Assembly (NCBI GenBank): GCA_949372875.1 | Contig: CASIAW010000001.1 | Coordinates: 62,001-126,000 of the forward strand | From: Candidatus Poseidoniaceae archaeon | Lineage (GTDB): Archaea > Thermoplasmatota > Poseidoniia > Poseidoniales > Poseidoniaceae | DNA length: 64,000 nucleotides | Reading direction: 5' to 3' | Part shown: positions 60,212 to 64,000 of the stretch, in pieces | How the letters are laid out: every line of letters starts with the position of its first letter | Numbering within the stretch: position 1 is the first letter of the stretch | Position numbers and translations under genes: made by a program | Notes under the pieces: model-generated | The model's database searches: none | What the model saw: only the letters and a program-made list of their open reading frames with translations | What the model was told of the DNA's origin: nothing

Positions 60212-61480
60212 TCAGCCATACAAAGCATCGGGAGATAAAGTCACACCGCTTGTTGATTTCTTAAGTTGAATCCTTTCAACAGCTTTCAACAAATCAGATT
60301 GCGTAATCTTATTTCTCTTGTCGCGTATTGCAATCATTCCTGCTTCCACACACGTTGCTTTGAGTTCCGCTCCTGAATATCCTTCAGTTTTCTCAACAAT
60401 CGCCTTCAGATGTATTCGCGAAGTCGACATATTGGATGTATGGAGTTGCAAAATGGCTTTCCTCCCAGTCGGGTCAGGGAGCGGAATTGTGACAATTCTG
60501 TCAAATCGGCCCGGCCTAAGTAACGCATCATCAAGAATATCTGGTCGGTTGGTAGCCGCAATAATCTTGACATCCTCAAGCGAGTCAAAACCGTCAAGTT
60601 CTGCAAGGAGTTGCATCAATGTTCGTTGAACTTCTCGATCACCGCTTGTAGAACCGTCGAGTCTCTTCGCACCTATGGCGTCAATTTCATCGAGGAAAAT
60701 AATCGATGGTGACTTTTCTTTTGCAAGCGAAAAGAGTTCTCGAACCATCCGCCCACCTTCACCAATGTATTTTTGTGCCAGCTCACTTCCCACCATGCGG
60801 ATAAAAGTCGCATCAGTTTGGTTCGCCACTGCTTTGGCGAGTAACGTTTTACCACACCCTGGTGGGCCGACGAGTAGGATTCCCTTCGGAGGCGTAATAC
60901 CAACTTTGACAAAGAGTTCTGGTTCAAGGAGTGGTAATTCAATTGCCTCCCGGACTGTCTCGACTTGCTCATCAAGACCTGCTACTGAATCGTACGTAAT
61001 GTCTGGCTTTTCAACCATCTCAGCACCACTCACCATTGGGTCCCATGCCTCGTGAAGCACCTCAATGACTGCTAATGTGTCTTGATTCAGTGCAACACGT
61101 GTTCCTGGCTTCAAACGTTCCGGCTCAAGCCTTTGATTGAGAGAAACTTGGAATACAGTTCCGTTGGAGGAGCGGACAATTGCAGTTCTGTCATCTAAGA
61201 CATCTTGTAGGTGTCCGATGATGAGAGGAGGTGTTTTCAAGAGTCGGACTTCATCATCAAGTCGTGTAGCTCGCTTCTTTAAAGTTCGAATTTCAGTTTC
61301 TAAATAGGACCTTTCATTAATCAAATTCTCTGAGACTTCGAGAAGTTTTTGATAATCTTCTTCCAACTTTACAATCTCGTCATCTGATTTTGATGCGAGT
61401 GGAGTGCTGTTATTTCCAACATCTGAACTCATAGGACTCAAACACTCGTCGTGGCTACAGTTTGTTAAGTCGTCGCTCAT
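60212..61480 (-). CDS. pan: Proteasome-activating nucleotidase (PAN)
   Basis: AAA ATPase that unfolds proteins and opens the 20S gate. The N-terminal coiled coil (LEEDYQKLLEVSENLINERS) is followed by an OB domain (GHLQDVLDDRTAIVRSSNGT). The AAA core has GPPGCGKTLLAKAVANQTDA (Walker A), SIIFLDEIDAIGAKR (Walker B) and AATNRPDILDDALLRPGRFD. The protein ends in ALYG, a HbYX-type C-terminus that docks into alpha-ring pockets of the proteasome (psmA at 10195). The N-terminal start is uncertain: ATG at 61480 or 61432. Confidence 0.93.
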   Translation of the reverse strand: MSDDLTNCSHDECLSPMSSDVGNNSTPLASKSDDEIVKLEEDYQKLLEVSENLINERSYLETEIRTLKKRATRLDDEVRLLKTPPLIIGHLQDVLDDRTAIVRSSNGTVFQVSLNQRLEPERLKPGTRVALNQDTLAVIEVLHEAWDPMVSGAEMVEKPDITYDSVAGLDEQVETVREAIELPLLEPELFVKVGITPPKGILLVGPPGCGKTLLAKAVANQTDATFIRMVGSELAQKYIGEGGRMVRELFSLAKEKSPSIIFLDEIDAIGAKRLDGSTSGDREVQRTLMQLLAELDGFDSLEDVKIIAATNRPDILDDALLRPGRFDRIVTIPLPDPTGRKAILQLHTSNMSTSRIHLKAIVEKTEGYSGAELKATCVEAGMIAIRDKRNKITQSDLLKAVERIQLKKSTSGVTLSPDALYG

Positions 61481-61550
61481 ACAAATTGCAGTCATTCGTT
61501 CCGAAGGCTTCAAAGACAGTCACCATAACCAGCATACTGGGACTGATAAC

Positions 61551-62042
61551 ATGGCTGACTGTGAATTATGTGGCGCAATGAAGGTAAGTGTCCGTCATGT
61601 CAAAATGGGCAAGGCTGAAGTGGCTGCATGCGCTCGGTGTTCAGATAAAATGAATCTTGGACCCAAAGAAGCAGCGCCAGGGCTGGCTCGCGCTCAAAGC
61701 ATGAGTGCCCGGCCTACTTTTTCAGCGAAGGGGAAAAAAGGAAAAGACATTATGCTCAAAGCTGAAAAGGAACTTGCTGGTGATTATGCAATGCGAATTT
61801 CCAATGCACGTAAAGCCAAAGGTTGGAATCAAGCCACTCTTGGCAAGCGAATGGCAGAAACGGTCAACATCATCAAATCGACAGAAAGTGGAAAGCGCCC
61901 GACCGATTCCGTTTTGAAAAAATTCGAAAGAGTTCTTTCCATTACATTATTTGAAAATTCGCGTCCATCTGAAACTCAAAGGGTTGATTCATCTTCTTCT
62001 CGCGGAATGACGTTAGGAGACTATCTGGATGACATCCGGTGA
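61551..62042 (+). CDS. mbf1: Multiprotein bridging factor 1 (MBF1)
   Basis: A 163-residue archaeal MBF1: an N-terminal zinc ribbon (CELCGAMKVSVRHVKMGKAE with CARCSDKM) and a Cro-type helix-turn-helix (YAMRISNARKAKGWNQATLG, TVNIIKSTESGKRPTDSVLK). In archaea MBF1 binds ribosomes and may link translation with transcription. The ATG at 61551 begins just before the ribbon. It is divergent from pan. Confidence 0.92.
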   Translation: MADCELCGAMKVSVRHVKMGKAEVAACARCSDKMNLGPKEAAPGLARAQSMSARPTFSAKGKKGKDIMLKAEKELAGDYAMRISNARKAKGWNQATLGKRMAETVNIIKSTESGKRPTDSVLKKFERVLSITLFENSRPSETQRVDSSSSRGMTLGDYLDDIR

Positions 62043-62046
62043 GAAC

Positions 62047-62607
62047 ATGCCACCAATTTCAGTACATGCCATTTGGCTGGCTCAAGACGATCCCAAAAAA
62101 AACACGGCCGTTCTTGCTTCGAAACGAGGCGACATGCGTCTTCACAAAAAAATCCAAACTGTCCCAAAGAGGGGGATAATCCTTGAACCACTTTGTGGAA
62201 AGGTATTCGGTCCCGAGGACCATAACATACTCCTCAATGGTGGCTCACTGGTAGGTCTTGATTGTAGCTGGGCACACATCGAAGAAAGTGTCGAACAAGT
62301 TATGAAAAAGACAAGGCTCAAACCGCGAATGCTCCCCCTCCTTCTGGCAGCAAACCCGGTGAATTGGGGCAAGCCTGGCCGTCTTTCGACTGCTGAAGCG
62401 CTCGCTACAGTTCTCTATTTGATTGGAGAACAGGATCAAGCAAGACAAGTATTGGGTGCATTTCGATGGGGCGAGAGATTCTTTGAACTCAATCAAGAAC
62501 CACTGGATGCATACGCTCAAGCAACCAGCAGTCAAGAATTAGTCGAACTCCAATTCGAATTCTTTGACATCGAACGGCCGAATGATTCCGAAGAGACTTC
62601 AAGTTGA
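62047..62607 (+). CDS. tsr3: rRNA aminocarboxypropyltransferase Tsr3
   Basis: DUF367/Tsr3 moves the 3-amino-3-carboxypropyl group of SAM onto a hypermodified pseudouridine of small-subunit rRNA. GGSLVGLDCSWAHIEE is the signature, followed by RMLPLLLAANPVNWGKPGRL and STAEALATVLYLIGEQDQA. Length is 186 residues. The ATG at 62047 lies 4 bases after the MBF1 stop. Confidence 0.93.
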   Translation: MPPISVHAIWLAQDDPKKNTAVLASKRGDMRLHKKIQTVPKRGIILEPLCGKVFGPEDHNILLNGGSLVGLDCSWAHIEESVEQVMKKTRLKPRMLPLLLAANPVNWGKPGRLSTAEALATVLYLIGEQDQARQVLGAFRWGERFFELNQEPLDAYAQATSSQELVELQFEFFDIERPNDSEETSS

Positions 62608-62623
62608 GGCTTTATCGCTCATC

Positions 62624-63388
62624 ATGGAGCGAAGTCGCCGAGTTGGTATTCACCGATATTCCAATGGGATTCCAGCAGTAGATTCAGATTCACTTGCGTC
62701 AGAGACCTTACTTCACTTATATTCTGGCGGGGTTAAGATTGCCAGTTTGCTGGGAACCCCTACCGACCTTGCTGAATTATTCATTGGCCACGCCTTGGCT
62801 GAGGGTTACGGACTTCATAGTGATGGAAAGGTTTCAATTGAAAGGAGCGACTCAGGTTCGCTGTTGTTGGATTTAGATAAAATTCTCACACCAAACCCAT
62901 CCGCTGAACGCATCATTACCTCTTCATGCGGCGCATGCAATGCAGATGGATTAGAAGAACTCATTTCTCAATTACCTGCATTCAGTGGAGCGCACCCGAG
63001 ATTTACTCATGCTCTCCTGAATGATGCATTTCAATCAATGAAAACTCAGCAAATAGGTTTCATAGAAACGGGAGGGATGCACGCTGCCGCAATGTGGACT
63101 CATGAGAGTGGTCTTCAACATATTGCAGAAGACATAGGGCGCCATAATGCTGTAGACAAATGCATTGGGATGAGTATACTTTCAGGGCAACGGCTCGAAT
63201 CATCCATGCTCCTTCTGTCTGGTCGCTGCGGATGGGACCTTGTGGCAAAAGCGGCTCGTTCAGGCATCGGGACAATTGTTTGTATTGGGGCTTGTTCAAC
63301 TCTAGCAGCGGATACTGCACGCAGTTTGAACATGCGCATATTTTCATTTATGAAACCAAAGAGTTGCGTTGGAATTGGCCATCTATGA
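62624..63388 (+). CDS. fdhD: Formate dehydrogenase accessory sulfurtransferase FdhD
   Basis: Transfers sulfur to the bis-MGD cofactor of formate dehydrogenases. ASLLGTPTDLAELFIGHALA, SSCGACNADGLEEL (the CxxC loop) and AEDIGRHNAVDKCIGMSIL are diagnostic. Length is 254 residues from the ATG at 62624 (MERSRRVGIHRYSNG); an ATG at 62582 overlaps tsr3. It precedes a formate dehydrogenase-like gene, a natural partner. Confidence 0.93.
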   Translation: MERSRRVGIHRYSNGIPAVDSDSLASETLLHLYSGGVKIASLLGTPTDLAELFIGHALAEGYGLHSDGKVSIERSDSGSLLLDLDKILTPNPSAERIITSSCGACNADGLEELISQLPAFSGAHPRFTHALLNDAFQSMKTQQIGFIETGGMHAAAMWTHESGLQHIAEDIGRHNAVDKCIGMSILSGQRLESSMLLLSGRCGWDLVAKAARSGIGTIVCIGACSTLAADTARSLNMRIFSFMKPKSCVGIGHL

Positions 63389-63408
63389 GCGACTCTATAC
63401 AACAACCC

Positions 63409-63420
63409 TTGAGAACCCCC
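63409..63420 (+). promoter_or_regulatory. TTGAGAACCCCC element before oxidoreductase gene
   Basis: It lies 26-37 bases before the ATG at 63446 and resembles the elements before psmA, fusA and priS. Function inferred only from recurrence. Confidence 0.3.
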
Positions 63421-63445
63421 CCCGTCACGTAACGCTGGTGAGCGT

Positions 63446-64000
63446 ATGAGGGATGAGGTGAGAGCAGATACCCCACTTGACAAACTACCACTTAAGTTGA
63501 AGAAGAGAAAAAAGATGGCAGCAGGCATTCCGGCTGTCACTTCTTCCATGAAACACGGCATCAAAAACATGGGTTTGACTCGAACCTTCAAAACGCTGAC
63601 AATGGTGAACCAAAAGGATGGATTTGATTGCCCTGGTTGTGCTTGGCCAGACCCAACACATAGAACCCAGTTTGAGTTTTGTGAAAATGGCGCAAAGGCT
63701 GTAGCAGACGAGGCGACTAAGAGTCGAGTTACACCCGAATTTTTCTCTCAATACAGTGTCCAGGAACTTGCAGAGAAAAGCGATTATTGGCTCAACAAGC
63801 GGGGACGGCTCACTCAGCCAATGTTTCTCGAGAAAGGAAGTTCCCATTATACACCCATCTCATGGGATGATGCCTTCACTCATATCGCCTCGAAAATTAA
63901 TTCGATGGAGAACCCGGACCGCTCGGTATTCTATACTTCAGGCCGCACCAGTAACGAAGCAGCATTTCTCTATCAAGCAATGGTTCGTAGCATTGGTACA
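63446..64000 (+). CDS. YdeP/FdhF-like molybdopterin oxidoreductase (3' partial)
   Basis: The first 185 codons are visible and the frame runs off the right edge. GFDCPGCAWPDPTHRTQFEF, ENGAKAVADEATKSRVTPEF, YWLNKRGRLTQPM and FYTSGRTSNEAAFLYQAMVR match the formate dehydrogenase alpha-like (YdeP) family, which binds bis-MGD molybdenum cofactor. The usual N-terminal four-cysteine cluster of classic formate dehydrogenases is reduced to CPGC plus one later Cys. Actual substrate is uncertain. The adjacent fdhD supports a Moco-dependent role. Confidence 0.88.
   Translation, partial: MRDEVRADTPLDKLPLKLKKRKKMAAGIPAVTSSMKHGIKNMGLTRTFKTLTMVNQKDGFDCPGCAWPDPTHRTQFEFCENGAKAVADEATKSRVTPEFFSQYSVQELAEKSDYWLNKRGRLTQPMFLEKGSSHYTPISWDDAFTHIASKINSMENPDRSVFYTSGRTSNEAAFLYQAMVRSIGT

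Overview
This window reads as a chromosomal segment of a planktonic marine archaeon, most likely Marine Group II (Candidatus Poseidoniales, Thermoplasmatota). The information-processing genes are archaeal in type: proteasome alpha, SBDS and the exosome subunits Rrp4/Rrp41/Rrp42 in one operon, prefoldin beta, EF-2 with a diphthamide site, small primase subunit, TiaS, MBF1, PAN and Tsr3. Lineage hints are large calcium-motif surface proteins with C-terminal membrane anchors, an archaeosortase, an archaeal-type isoprenoid gene set and a futalosine menaquinone set. Coding density is very high, many stop/start codons overlap, and GTG/TTG starts and Shine-Dalgarno-like GGAGG runs occur. The taxonomic call is inference; there is no rRNA gene here to confirm it. 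I saw no tRNA, rRNA, CRISPR array or mobile element.

Layout. 1-10 kb: a C-type lectin/LamG surface protein open at the left edge, archaeosortase A, a HAD phosphatase, TiaS, small membrane proteins, PurB and Dph6. 10-17 kb: the proteasome-exosome-L37Ae-Pcc1-prefoldin-DHH operon. 17-30 kb: Nudix and helical-repeat genes, then a zone where isoprenoid genes (UbiD-type decarboxylase, fused IDI/GGPP synthase, isopentenyl phosphate kinase, thiolase plus OB-fold partner) interleave with rpsL-rpsG-fusA, a MOSC protein and KptA. 30-34 kb: a double zinc-ribbon protein, a MamK/MreB-like actin, and an AT-rich 0.8 kb spacer containing a GC-richer segment, palindromes and a possible 21-residue membrane peptide. 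34-42 kb (minus strand): ProS, small membrane proteins, transaldolase, a MazG-like pyrophosphatase, a two-subunit transketolase and an OPT transporter. 42-50 kb: a type II P-type ATPase and mqnE-mqnA, then mqnD beyond an inverted WD40-like membrane protein. 50-64 kb: small primase subunit, a proline-rich protein beside a membrane protein with histone-H1-like tails, hydrolase, CNNM protein, MetG, split FTCD, PAN, MBF1, Tsr3, FdhD and a YdeP-type molybdopterin oxidoreductase open at the right edge.

Functional logic. UbiD, IPK, IDI-GGPPS and the thiolase/OB-fold pair together fit the archaeal (anhydromevalonate phosphate) mevalonate route to ether lipids. Transketolase and transaldolase give a non-oxidative pentose phosphate path. 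MqnA/D/E indicate menaquinone made through futalosine. PsmA and PAN supply two parts of the proteasome; PsmB is not here. FdhD, MOSC and the YdeP-like enzyme point to molybdenum cofactor use. The least explained items are the actin-like gene with its zinc-ribbon neighbour and the AT-rich island after it, the H1-tailed membrane protein, the WD40 protein with a long charged tail, and the RecA-like protein lacking the Walker A lysine.
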